Shown in pieces: positions 38,932-50,414 of a stretch of 64,000 bases of DNA. Under the pieces are notes generated by a model. The model was given only the letters and a program-made list of their open reading frames with translations. It made no database searches and was not told the DNA's origin. The position numbers were made by a program, and so were the translations under genes. Numbering within the stretch: the stretch's first letter is position 1; each line of letters opens with the position of its first letter. Source of the stretch: Hsuehochloa calcarea (taxonomy: Eukaryota; Streptophyta; Magnoliopsida; Poales; Poaceae); contig CM070596.1 in the NCBI GenBank assembly GCA_036346395.1, positions 4,814,170 through 4,878,169 of the forward strand. Direction: 5' to 3'.

Positions 38932-41040
38932 CTCCTCAATTACACCTTCAATTCTCTTCGTGATCGTGATCGACTCCTCCTTCCTTAGGAATCAATGGCG
39001 CAATCGCGCAATCGGAGTTGCTCGTGCGGGTGCTCGAGTTGCCTCTTGTGTGCTTTGTGCTCTCGAGTGCTTGGAATGAAGGGATAGTAATAGTTTTAGT
39101 ACTGGATGAGGTGGTGTGGATGGAAGAATGGCTGACCTGACCTGACTGACATTTCAGGTGAGGTGAGGAAGAGTTAGCGAGGGAATGGAGGTTGGGATGG
39201 GATGGGAGTTGGAACAATAAGCTTAATTAAGCAAAGTAAAATAAGCCTGTGTTGGATTAGTAGTTGGCATGTTTGGCAAGAAAGCAAGCTAGCTAGGTTA
39301 AACATTTCCTGCAGGTTTGCTTCAAAGTGGCTCAAATTTTGGTAGGTTTGGATGGCACTTCTTTGATTTGGACACTGGATCTTTCTTTCTGAAGATGAGC
39401 TCCATATATACCACACCAAGTTTTGTTCTAACAGTTAACAGCAGCACACAGATTCAACTGGGCTCAGCTAGAGACTAGCGAAGAACTTGCCGGTCTCAGG
39501 TCTCTAGATTATCAAGACTAAGACACTTTCTTAGGTAAAGTGAGGACCCATGGTTTGTTGTAAATGGAACGCACAAACGCCAATTACCTCGTGATAGAGG
39601 AGCATCATTAATTGCTTGAAATGCTACAGAAGATGGCTCCAGATATAGGAAGACAAGCAACTTTCTGCCTATCAGACACCAAACAAAAGGATTGGAATCC
39701 TCTCCACCCAAGGAGTCAATGCAGAGGATCTACGGTGCATGAGTATTATGAGCGATCTCTACTGTCCGATAAAAAATCAAAGGCCGAACGTTGTTCACTC
39801 TCTCACAAAATACTGTTTATACGGTGGACCTCTGTAGTACTACAAATGATCCAGATCCAAACAAAAAAGGTTGCAAATAGAACATATCAAGTTTGGTGAG
39901 AAAAATGTTGAAGAAAAGAAGACTGAACCTCCTTTGACAGGGGTCCGATAGATCATATCAAGTTTGGTGGGAAAAATGTTGAAGAAAAGAAGACTGAACC
40001 TCCTTCAACACTTGGAATTTAAGTCACAGGTGTGGCAGGAACTAAAGTTCGCAGATGGGAGGTGGCTGTCGGTCTATTTCTTTGTTGCCTTCGGGTGAAG
40101 CCTCGCCCCAAAAAAAAAGGCATGGAAAACACACTGCCATGTACAGTCCCAAACCATTTCATGCTTACCAGAGCTGATGCCAAGCAAGTCGGTAGCAATC
40201 TCACATAAGCATGGGTTAGTCATCCAAACAAAGCATTAGTTGGTAAAGAGAAATTAAAACAAAAGGTGAAACCATACTTAAAAGTACGATAGCAGGTAGT
40301 GATAGCAGAGTTCTATCTTGCAGATTTGCTCGTGGAAACCACTACGCGTCCCGGTGTTCGAATTTACAAATCATCTTTACTGTTATAAATGAAGGATTGA
40401 TATCTTACCTTCCCACTCACCCTTTAAATTGGTGGATAAATATATACATACATGCATATGATACTATAAAGATCTTCTATGGGATAATTATATCATCTAC
40501 ACATATTGTTTGTGATAAGACTCATTGTGACTTGATAATCAGATGTAACTTTTAAATGTAGAGATAATTGTATTATGCATATTGAGTTTTTAAGTTTAGA
40601 ATTTATATATTTTTATTTGAGATCTATTGCAACGTACGGTCACTCGGCTATTAACTAAAAAGCACATAATATCAGTTGCTTACTCTCCCACCGAGCTTAA
40701 CCCTGTTTAAGTTGACGAAAAGAAATTTTGCCTCATTCAACTATGATACTTTGACGACCTCGAGAGAGGAAGGAGAATGTCCAGCATACCAGGATTTACC
40801 ACCAGCAGAGTGCAATATGAACACAGTACAACAAATAGAGGTGGCAAATTTAATGACTTGTCCATAACATTTTGCATTGGCAAATGTATTTGCTTCGGTG
40901 AACAGAAGATGTATCTCTGGCATCCCTGTAGTAAAGAAGCGGTAATCGAAAAAGAGAAATGGTTTACAAAATCTCGCGGGTATCATGATCATCGCCTGGG
41001 GCGACCACAGATATACAGTAGTAAGGAGGTGCCGCCAGGA
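38932..41040. other. Intergenic region with a 71-bp tandem duplication
   Basis: No gene recognised. A segment with ATATCAAGTTTGGTG and GTTGAAGAAAAGAAGACTG is repeated at a 71-bp offset (39883-39953 and 39954-40014). The rest is AT-rich single-copy-looking sequence. It includes the AGM1-like upstream region and the 3' UTR of the gene that ends at 41041. Confidence 0.6.
39404..39411 (-). promoter_or_regulatory. Possible TATA box for the AGM1-like gene
   Basis: TATATA on the minus strand, about 475 bp upstream of the ATG. This implies a long 5' leader unless an upstream intron exists. It is the only TATA-like site found in the near upstream region. Confidence 0.3.
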
Positions 41041-41406
41041 TCATGCAGTCCCGCACCAGTAGGCCAAGTGCTCATCTTTGCGCGATGTGCTGAAGAGCCC
41101 ACCACATTTCAAGCAAATGAAGCTGCTGCCATCGGCAAAGGCATCCAAGATGATCTGCTTCCTTCCGCTCTCAGCAAGTATGCAGGCCTCATCAGAATCC
41201 AACATCATGACAGGGTCAGAACCAGGTGCTTGTGGAGGATTAGTGTTTGATGATTGAGCCTCTGCTATAGCACATTGTGCAAGCAAAGAAGCGAGCTCAT
41301 CGACACTGGGACTGGCCTGCGATCTCTGCGTGTAGAGTTCACGTGCACGGTTCAGTGTCTGGATGAGAGCCTGTTCGCCACCTTGAGATCTTATGGCCAA
41401 TAGAAC
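41041..41406 (-). CDS. Unknown-function gene, exon 2
   Basis: 366 bp starting VLLAIRSQGGEQALIQTLN after acceptor TTATGCAG, ending YWCGTA with TGA at 41043-41041. The motif cysteines and histidine are all in this exon. Confidence 0.83.
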   Translation of the reverse strand, partial: VLLAIRSQGGEQALIQTLNRARELYTQRSQASPSVDELASLLAQCAIAEAQSSNTNPPQAPGSDPVMMLDSDEACILAESGRKQIILDAFADGSSFICLKCGGLFSTSRKDEHLAYWCGTA

Positions 41407-43938
41407 CTGCATAATTTTAGCAGTTGAAAATTAATACAAGGAAATGGGCTCAATTTCTTGACAAAACTAGGAAAAGTTGAAATGTGCAGGCTAAATTAAT
41501 TAGCACAAAACTAGGAAAATTAATCAGTACAAGCCTGGCAACTTCCTATATTTGCACCACACACAGAACATAATTTTCATTGAAGTATACAAGTTAAAGG
41601 CAGGTTGCAGGCCTCAGGAATACTTATTCATGATGCACCTTATTTTAATGTACATAAGGTTTGAAAAGTTCTCACTTCTCATGCAACAGCAAACACAAAA
41701 CAAAGTTCTAAGCAAACCACATCCCAAATATATCCTTTACAGAGAATATGGCCATTTTAGCTATCTTCATTAAAAGATCAACATACTCGGTTCAGTAAAA
41801 GTGAGATTAGGAATGTACTGACTAGCAAGTATGAACACACACGCCCAAAGACAAAACAATGGCAATGAAATGAAAGTCTATGGAAAAATTCATCATTAAA
41901 AGTGCACCCCATGAGACGTATGGTGTGCATACATTAATACCACAACTGTGGGATGCGACAATTATTAACTCTATTGGCACACCCACATACAAAAGAAACA
42001 GGAAATGCTAATGAAGCATTGCAGTATTGCAAATGGGAAGGTCTTTGTGTAGGATTTCAACTACTTCAATCCTCACCAAGACCAGACATTTTGATCTGGA
42101 TCATCTTAAAAATGGTCCACCCTCCACCCCACACATCAGGTAGGATATCATATATATCTCCAACACAGACAGGGCATGAATATTGTAACGCTATGTTGCA
42201 TATTAATGCAAATTTAGTAAGATTTGGTTAGTCACACATTATCATGTCCAAAATTAGCACCATTGACTCGAGTGGTTCCATCAGTATAGCAAACCCTAAC
42301 TTGTTGACTTTCTTCTCATTCACATCTTTTGTGGTCATATCTTTTAGCTTTACCCTTACCCATGTACAGAGGGTTTAAATGGTATTTGTGACTAGCAGAA
42401 TAATGATTACCAAACGTACTCTGCATATATGAGCTAGGAGCATATACTTGCTTTGCAAAGAACTTAAAGACATCCTGCAAAAGCCTAAGGTGCATCAAAG
42501 CTATTATTGATGCTCCAGTACAACATTAAGTATTCTGCCTAAGTCAATGTGGCCTCATGAAAGCTCAATAATACGAACAACAGAGGTACACACTTCACAG
42601 AACTAACAAAGCCCATTGGACAAGGGAAATAATCCCCATTCCTAAAGTTTAAAACAGGCTTAGTTGATTAAGGGAAGTTGTGCTCCCCAGTCTGGGTGGT
42701 GTACTAGTGTTCTTGCTCAGGCAAAATCAATTTCTAGAACCCTCCTTCAGAAACAATATTTATTTATATTCTAAATAATAAATTGATAATAGTAGGCTCT
42801 GCAAACATTCCCATTTCCCACCTTAACCAAAGCCAAAGGAGAACAATCTTGAAATTGCCACATAATAAAAAAAGAAAGGAAAAAACTGTAAGATATCCCA
42901 CATTTATCGAGGGAAAAGGAAATAGTGGAGAAGGGGGCAATCTCTAATAATTAGAAAGGAAACATCGGAAAAGGGCATTGTGCATGAAACCAACTGTAAT
43001 AATTAAGTAGAACTAGCTGCACAATTGCGCGGGAAACTCAAACTCTAATAAATTATTTCTAAAAAATTAGTGAAAGCAACTGCACAGGCAACTCGGCTAG
43101 TATACTCAAATCTACATTATGGCATGGCAATGACAATCTGACAGATGATCAGTTGACAAGGATCAACACAACAGATTTGCATGACTACAACAAATTCATT
43201 CGACTTCCCCACCTTTCCAAGCATTTATTCACAACATGGTTAGTGCCTACTCAGCGTGCTACTGGAAATTCTGTTGTGAATAGCAAGCTGAACCGGCCAT
43301 ACTGAAAACAGGCATTTCCCTGTATATGCATCACTTCACAATCTTATTCCCTCTCCCTCTTGAGGAGAGGAAACATAAGAACACTCTTTGCTGGTCTAAG
43401 AAATAGGGACATAGCCGAAAGGGATAGGTGCAAAAGTAGGAAGGCACCACCCAAGCACCTAACATCTTCTAGAACGAATCATACCTAACAAATCCCAAAC
43501 CCCAAGGCCTAGAACCCTAAACCTAGAACGAATCTCACCAAACCCCATTTTCCTCTGCGTGAGTAAAATTCCAAGCTGGATTACGCCATGGAGAGGACGA
43601 TCCAAAGCGAAATCGAATCAGAGAAAGCTCATTGCGATCGTTTAATCAAGTGATCAACCTCCGATGGGTACGATCCGCGACGTGAACCACGCGAATTCCC
43701 CGTTCCAACACCTAGCGAGGGTCGAGACGCGACACAGCACACGAAATGGAAGCGGAATGGAGAAGGGGAAGGGAAGGGAGATAGGTCTCACCGCCTGCAG
43801 CGCGAGGGACGGCTTGCCCTCCTCGAGCAGCGCGCGGGCGCGGGACAGCATGCTCCACCCCTCTCCCGCCTGCGGCGGCGGCGGCTGGGTCTGGGGCGGA
43901 GGCTCCGCGGCCTCCATCTCGACGTCGGACGGGTCCAT
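41041..43938 (-). CDS. Conserved plant protein of unknown function with C-terminal zinc-binding-like motif, two exons
   Basis: Exons 43938-43792 and 41406-41041 join in phase 0 to 170 aa. The N-terminus is acidic and Pro/Gln-rich (residues 1-25), followed by an amphipathic helical region (about 27-100) with WSMLSRARALLEEGKPSLAL and RARELYTQRSQ. The C-terminus reads FICLKCGGLFSTSRKDEHLA then YWC: Cys147-x2-Cys150, His162 and Cys167 could hold one zinc ion. I recall similar plant proteins, with the GKPSQALQAV-like and CLxCGG...DEHxAYWC blocks conserved, but no function. The junctions are GCG|GTGAGA and TGCAG|GTT. The ATG at 43938 was chosen over an upstream in-frame one at 44052 because the protein then starts with the acidic MDPSDVEME. 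The intron is 2.4 kb. Nuclear location is possible but not shown. Confidence 0.8.
41407..43791 (-). other. Intron of the unknown-function gene
   Basis: 2,385 bp, AT-rich. No coding sequence, transposon ends or RNA gene recognised. A telomere-like AACCCTAAACCTAG occurs near 43510, close to the exon 1 side. Confidence 0.65.
43792..43938 (-). CDS. Unknown-function gene, exon 1
   Basis: 147 bp, 49 codons, GC-rich, donor GTGAGACC. Encodes the Pro/Gln-rich start and the helix ending GKPSLALQA. Confidence 0.8.
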
Positions 43939-45120
43939 CGGCGGCGCCTCGATCTCGCCCTCTCGCTCGCCGCCTCGCCTCTCTGCTTCGACGCCGCGAG
44001 GTGCACGTAGATGCGGGGAGTTGGTCACTGCGGTAGACGCCTGCAGTGGCACGCGGCACGCCCCAAGATGACTCCAGGTGTGCGTGCGTCCTCGGGCGGC
44101 TTCGTTTTAGGTTTCTAGAAGAGAAGAAAAAAGACGTAGGAGAAACGGAAACCTGCGTGCTTTCCTTTGATATTTGACGGGTCTTCCCCCCTTTCTTTCC
44201 CCAAAGTTTACGGAAACAAATTTTAGTTCGTGTTTGATCCAAGGACGTCCAGACGTCGCATGCTTTGAAAGCATCGGTCCCCTCCTGGTGTCCACCACGT
44301 CTAGCATTTAAACCATTTTAAAATTTCACGGTTCAAAACACTAAAAATCAGATACTATGCACCCTCTATATGTACAAGTGCGCACCCTCGCTTCAAGTTC
44401 CATCCGGAGAGCGCTTCAAGTTCCATCCAGCAGCTAGCCACACCACAGCAGAGAGAGCCATCTTCCCTCCCTCCTCGTTTCCATCGCCACTCTCTCCTCC
44501 TCCTCCTCCTCCCGCCGCTGCAGTGATGCAGTGCCTTTTCCTCCCTTTGAAAACTTTCACATCTCTTGTATCTGACAGTCGCTTCTCTTTCTTCCGCGAG
44601 CATCACTGGGGCATCCAGATCCGCACCACCGAATGCGGTTGCAATGGCTAGAAGAGCTACACCGTCGCCAGGGCCTCCAGGGGCTTCGTTAGCCTAGCCC
44701 CTACCAAATGGGGTGGGGGGGGAGTTGTCGATGACAAGGCAGCGTATTAGGTCTCCCCTTCCTCATCCACCATCCATGGTGGAGAGGAGCTCGGTGACAC
44801 CTACTGACCCTGCGAGGTCATAGTCGGTGAGCGCCCTGACGCCGTCGATTAGGCCTTGGAAGTCATCTTTGGACACCACAACAGCTTCATCGGGTACGAT
44901 GCGTTGCAAATATATGCTCAATTTGTTGCAACTGTTGGTTCAAAATATTGCATGGAGTATTTTTTATTGTTGTGATGTTACATCAAATGTTGTGACAAAA
45001 GGTGTTTTTTGTTGCAATTGTGTTTTTGATTTGTTGCATGAGAGTTTCTCCCTATGTTACAGAAAGTGATTTGGTTTGCTGCACATCTTTCTGAAATTTT
45101 GTAGGAAAAGAATTTTGTTG
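43939..45120. other. Upstream region and left flank of the large Tat element
   Basis: 43939-44110 is the GC-rich leader region of the minus-strand gene. From about 44350 there is a CTCC-rich block with the 22-bp-scale repeat CTTCAAGTTCCATCC (44391 and 44412), then TTGTTGCAA-rich DNA from 44900 that continues on the far side of the Tat element (57502 onward). No gene is supported. Confidence 0.5.
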
Positions 45121-45125
45121 CAACT

Positions 45126-46022
45126 TGTCGGTGTTTTAGAACCGATCTTACGTAAAGATTGTTTGATTCGGGGGGGTCTCCTAGAGATGAAATCACGCAG
45201 AGCGATTGACACGGAATTTTTATACAGGTTCGGGCCTTCTCCGGAGAGAATAACAACCCTACTCCTGTGTGTGTGGTATTGACTGTATTCTCAACAATCA
45301 AGCTAGAGGCTAAGACTATTACAAAGAACAGTACTTGTATTTCTCCTTGATTGTCCTTGATTGGCTCTGTTTTTCCCTCCCTTTGTCCTTCTGATTGATG
45401 CCTTTATATAGTCGTGAAGGAGTAGCCGTTTTCCCCTGCTGAAGAGGCGCCTAATCAAGTCAGTAATGGGCACATGATGGCGATTACCGCGAGTGGCTCC
45501 TTCACGCCGTTTGGCAGTTATTTTTCAGAGGTAATGGGGTATTTAAGCACTATTACTGCGCGGAATAATAGTGCATGTGGACCGTCTGGATTCCTTAATC
45601 AACTGGACCCACTCGTTTGTATTATAAGGTGGTCGTAGTTGACTTGGTCGTAGCAGGACTTACGACTATGTACAAGTCGTAGTAGAACTTACGACTGGAT
45701 AATAGTCGTAGAAGGACTTACGACTAGGTACGTGTCGTAGCAGAACTTACGACTGGGCAGTAGTCGTAGAAAGACTTACGACTGGGTAATGATCGTAGAA
45801 GGACTTACGACCAGGTAGTGGTCGTAGAAGGACTTACGACCATGATATAGTCGTAGTAAGACTTACGACTATGGGGGTGATTGTAGGAGAACTTACGATC
45901 ACTTGGTAGGCCTCTCCCTTATAAATATAAGGGGTACTTCTGGGGACTACATGACATCATATTTACCCATAATAAGAATTATAGATAAAAGATAAAATGA
46001 GGATTATCAGATCCTCGTCACA
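45126..46022 (-). repeat. 3' LTR of the large Tat element
   Basis: 897 bp, TGTCGGTG to CCTCGTCA on the plus strand. CAACT directly abuts both sides (45121-45125 and 46023-46027), so taken alone it looks like a solo LTR. Confidence 0.93.
45640..45907. repeat. Array of nine GTCGTAG-N5-CTTACGAC hairpin units in the LTR
   Basis: Nine CTTACGA(C/T) sites, each preceded about 5 bases earlier by (G/A)TCGTAG or a one-base variant, spaced 26-33 bp. Each unit is an inverted repeat able to form a short hairpin. The spacers differ. The other LTR has the same nine units at 57115-57382. Confidence 0.93.
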
Positions 46023-46356
46023 ACTATTGTGTTGCACACATGAAATCAAAATGTTTCATAAGTAGGTTTAAAATATTGCAAATTTATTGATATTGCAAAC
46101 AATTATTGTTGGATGTTTCCACTATTGTTTTTAAATATTGCAATGTTGTAACATTGATATTTGTTTTTTTTTGGATATTTGAATTAGTTTTCATGCATTT
46201 TTGGTGAGAATTTGATATATATTTTTTCCTTTTTTGGCATTGTATTTATCATTTGCTCGTTTTGTTGCAAAGATCGGGCGGAGGAGTTTTATGGGGGATT
46301 TGTTACTGTCGGGCGGGGGGGGCGATGTTGCAAGCTTGTGTTAGGAGGAAAGTGAA
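46023..46356. repeat. Copy of the element's right flank inside the element
   Basis: 334 bp from CAACTATTG to GAGGAAAGTGAA that match 57502-57838 nearly base for base, although 57502 onward is host DNA outside the 5' LTR. Small differences (for example TTGGATG/TTGGGTG near 46110/57592) are about as frequent as those between the LTRs. Similarity ends at 46356/57838. Confidence 0.92.
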
Positions 46357-46389
46357 TGCGGCCTCCGACTGCCTGCTCACCCCTTTCTT

Positions 46390-49300
46390 ACGGTGGTACT
46401 CGAGCACTTTGGAGTGGAATTAGTGAACCTAGGTCCTAATTCCATTACCATGCTGAGTGTCTTCGTACTGTGCGAGCGCGATTTGGGGATTCCCATGACC
46501 TCGAGCTTTTCCAATATTATTATGGGATGGCTCGACAAACCGAATCGCCGGAGTTGGTTTGAAGCTCCACGACTCAAGTCGAGGAGTATATTCGAGTTTC
46601 ACTCGGTCTTCATGGCCGGATGGAGAAAGAGGTGGTTTTATCGAAAGTCACCTTGAAGACACCTCTCTTTCGTGGGGAAGGTCATCGAGAATAAATCTTC
46701 ATGGGATTCGACTCGAAGATATTAGCCTGATTGCCCCTATATTCAAGCCATCAAGGACTTGAAAGAAGAAGGGTTGACGGATGGCATGTGATAAAAGATT
46801 TCATCACACGCCGAATTAGTCCTTGAAGAAACGAGCATCTCCTATGTGGAGATACTCGGGAGAGGAGACCACCGGGGACTACGACGAGGTAAGTGAACTT
46901 CCGACTTAGCTTTCGGTTTGGTCTTTCTCAACATTGTCTAATATTCTTATCTGTTTACACAGATCTTTCACAGGCAGAGATTGACGCTAGAGTCAAACTC
47001 ATCTGTGAGAAATCTCCGCCACTCCGAGTGGCGGTTCCTCGAATCATTGCGGCTTTGCCCGCAGATGAAAAGATAGAGCGCCTAAAGGTAATCAAAAGTT
47101 GATTTTTCTTTAGGATTTTATAGTCGAGAAGAACTTACGACTAATGGTGATCGTAGGATATCTTGCGATCAAGAAAGTGTCGAGAAAACTTACGACTTGG
47201 CATCGGGTCGAGAAAACTTACGACTGGTTAGTGATTCTTCTTTTTCTGTTTTGCTTTACAGAAAGTAGGCATGGAAAATCGTCAGGACGATGAGGAAGTC
47301 GCACTGATGACCTTTGGCGCAGGATTGTCAAAAGACAAAGGCTCGGCTCCTCCATATAAGAGACGTCGACTTGCAAGATCCGCCGACAAGGGAGGAGCAA
47401 GTTCGAGCTCTGGTCTTTCGACCAGACCCTCTACAAAGCCTGCGGCAGACATAGCCGAAATTGAAGCCGAGGCTGCAACTATCGAAGCCGAGGAGGTTGA
47501 AGCAGCTGAATCTTTTAAGCGCAAACCTCGCAGGGCTAAGGTACCCTTCTACTATGACAAGAAATCCTTCGCAGTTGCCACCACTCCGAGTTTTGTTAAG
47601 CAACTGGAAAAGGAAATCTGGAAAGATTTTATATCTTTTGTGAAGGACGATGCTGCTCCAGCACAGCCTGCAGTCGAGGGTAGTGCTGCTTTTGGAGTGG
47701 TCGAGACTGATCTCGGCCATCCAGAGAATCAGGAGACCAGAGATATGGTCCCTGTTCAAATTCTACGACCAGACGTGGTCGTAGCTGGGCCTATTATTGA
47801 CCCTCGACCAGACGTGGTCGTAGAGAAGAAGAAGTCCTCCGTTGGGAGGATTGCTCCTAAATTCTGGTTAAGACAGAGGGGTGCAGGTATGCGAAATGTA
47901 CTAAAGTGTAAGAACAACTTTTACCTTTTTACTTTTCACAACCTGATTTGCTTTTCTTTATTTTAGTCCGACTCCTTCAGCCCCCGGGAATGCTTCTGTT
48001 GAGAAGCACACTGCCACTTCTTCAGTTGCTGAAGAGGTAACAATGGAGGTGGTCGAAGGATCATCCTTGGCCCAGGTGGCCGAGGAAGTCGTGGCTCCCA
48101 GAGTGGTTCCTACAACCACTGAGGTTGTAGCTACGATCGATGAAGTAGCGGTTGCAACCGTTGAAGTGGCAGCTACGACTACCGAGGTCGTAGAGACAAC
48201 AGGGGCAACTGTAGAAGCCTCTGGTCAAGGCGGTGACGAGCCTGTGCACCGCGCTGGGAAGGAAGTCGAGCAGGGTTCCTTCCAAAGATCCAAAGAGAAG
48301 CTGCACTACGTAATCGAAGAAGAAGAATATTTCAACTTCTGTGCTGACTTCTTTGGTCCTGCTTCAGTCGTAGGGTCTTCTGTTTTTAGATCTCGCAACC
48401 GAGTCCCCCATCCCAACGATATTCCCAATAGAGGGAACACCTTTGACAATGAGCGTCTTGAGAAGGTGTGGTGGGATCAAGTCGCGAGGATAGACAAGCT
48501 GCAGAACCCGGAGCTGGTATACTCGACCTTTGCTAGGTCGACCATGAATGTAAGTATTTTTAGGATACTTATATATGTGGCTTTCCTTTCTTCTCACTGC
48601 CTTCTTTTGCGTAAAGCTCTAGAGCAAATTGCCGTTGTTGGTGAGTATCATCGACAACTTTTAGAGCTACGACAGGAAAATGAAGAACTCTGCATACAAG
48701 CGGAGAGATGGTAAGTTACTGTTATTCATAGTCGTTTTCGACTTGACTACTTGTATAGTGTTTACGAGAGTTGTCATGAAAAAACTCATGACAAGGTACT
48801 GGTCGTAAAGAGCTTACGACTAGAGGCTTTGTCGTAGAAAAACTTACGACTAGGTCAGTGGTTGTAGAAGGACTTATAACCGATTGACTGATGTTCATAT
48901 CCACTTTTGTCCTCTGTAGGCTAAAAAGTGACATAAAGACTTTAGTTGACTCACTCGATTATGAAAAAGAGGAGTCGAAAAAGCTAAGAGAGGAAGTAGT
49001 AGACCTCTCGAAGAAACTTCTAGAAGCCATCTCTGCAACTAGAAGTTTGCAGGAAAAAATAAACAGTAAGTGCTGAACTTAAGACTGCTTTTGATTTTGA
49101 CCTTTATTCAACTCTCATTTCTTTTCCAGAAAAAGAAGATGAGATGAAGAAGCTCGGATCAAGCCGGAGAAAAGCTTTGGTCATTCAGAGTTTTCTCATT
49201 ACACAAGAATAAGGATCAGAACTCGAGGATCAAAACTAGAGTAATGTGTAAGCAATTCTTTATCTCGTTGTTCTTTCGAGTATTTTCCATTTTCTAATGC

Positions 49301-50012
49301 TAATTTCTTTTTCAGAAATTGATGTCGAACTGAGAAACCTCGAGGCAGAAATAAATGAAAAAACTCTGATCTGCAACGAGGCCGTCCGCATTGCTAAGAT
49401 GAATGCAGAGGACATTAAAACATAGGAGAAAAAGCACGCTGAAACCATTACTTCCCATAAAGAAGAAGTCAAGAAGTTGGATTATCGACTAGTAGGTAAG
49501 AAATGCTTTACCTATAATTATATTTGTGTTCTCTTCCTCTAGAAGTTTATTTTGTTTGACCGGTTTTATTCTTTTCGTAACAAGTGGTCGAGAACAAAAG
49601 ACTTCATGAGGCTTCGACTGCTCCCAACAGAGATGGAATCAATGAAGACTAATCTTCAAAGCAACATCACACTCCTGAACAATGTACTTGGTGAGCTACA
49701 TACTGAGGGAAAAACTCCTCGAGAAGATACGATAACTGCTCACATAAGTACCATTGGGGAACAAGTCGGAACTTTGCAAGAAATGGTGACCACTCTGAAG
49801 GCCAACCAAGCCGAATCCATAAGGAGGCAATGAAGTCGCAGTAGTTACGCTTTGGCGAAACTTAAAGCTCATGACTCCCGCCTTAATGTGCAACAAATCG
49901 AAGCCGACTTCGACTGCCCCGAATCAGAGGCAAGTCGTCTGATTGAGGAAATGCAATCAGTTGGCAAGAAGGTGGTGGAGGAAATGCAATTGGGTTCTCC
50001 CTCTTCAGAGTA
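46390..50012 (+). CDS. Spliced antisense gene of the Tat element (gypsy-type transposon domain plus coiled coil)
   Basis: Plus-strand gene opposite to gag-pol. The first part resembles the Pfam 'putative gypsy type transposon' domain (LEHFGVELVNLGPNSITML, about 46396). Probable exons with GT/AG borders: 46963-47087, 47262-47886, 47967-48549, 48617-48710, 48920-49065, then several short ones to a stop near 50012. Later exons encode heptad-rich coiled coil (HRQLLELRQENEEL; SKKLREEVVDLSKKLLEA). Extra ORFs in antisense are known in Tat-lineage elements such as Grande and RIRE2; their function is unknown. The first exon is frameshifted near 46560 and its 5' end may be lost at the 46356 junction, so this copy is probably defective. 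The introns at 47088-47261 and 48711-48919 carry GTCGTA-type repeats like those in the LTR. Confidence 0.62.
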
Positions 50013-50068
50013 ATTTGTAATAACTTTGTGAGGCAGACAGTTTCTGTTAATGAGAAATATATGATCCA

Positions 50069-50277
50069 TCTTGTTTCCTGCAAATCATCTTGTCGAGTGG
50101 TTAGCAACCCGAAAGATAGCTAACGAATGAAAAACCAATGACTGAAGTTAAATTAATAACTTTATCCTAGGCCATCTTGTTTCCTGCAAATCATCTTGTC
50201 GAGTAGTTAGTAACTCAAAAGATAATAGACGAATGAAAGACTAAGAATCGAAGTCAAATTAATAACTTTATCCTAGC
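50069..50277. repeat. 105-bp tandem duplication in the Tat 3' region
   Basis: Two adjacent copies (50069-50172 and 50173-50277), both starting CATCTTGTTTCCTGCAAATC and ending AATAACTTTATCCTAG, differing at several bases. They lie just beyond the stop of the antisense gene. Confidence 0.85.
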
Positions 50278-50414
50278 CCCCGACTATTTGCTTAGGTTGT
50301 TTAGACAATCTAAGTAAATAGTGTGTGAAATGGGGTTTCTAAAAATAGAGAGAGGTTTGTTTAACTTATAGTTTTTGTTATGGTTGTCAAGCACTGGTTG
50401 AAAGAGTAGAAACG

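Noticed and set aside
44370..44651. Plus-strand ORF of 93 codons with a CTCC-rich core
   Set aside because: Low-complexity Ser/Pro translation with no splice or domain support; may be a decayed transposon-borne fragment.
45640..45907. CRISPR-like regular array
   Set aside because: Units are palindromic with very short, related spacers, lie inside an LTR of a eukaryotic element and recur in the partner LTR.
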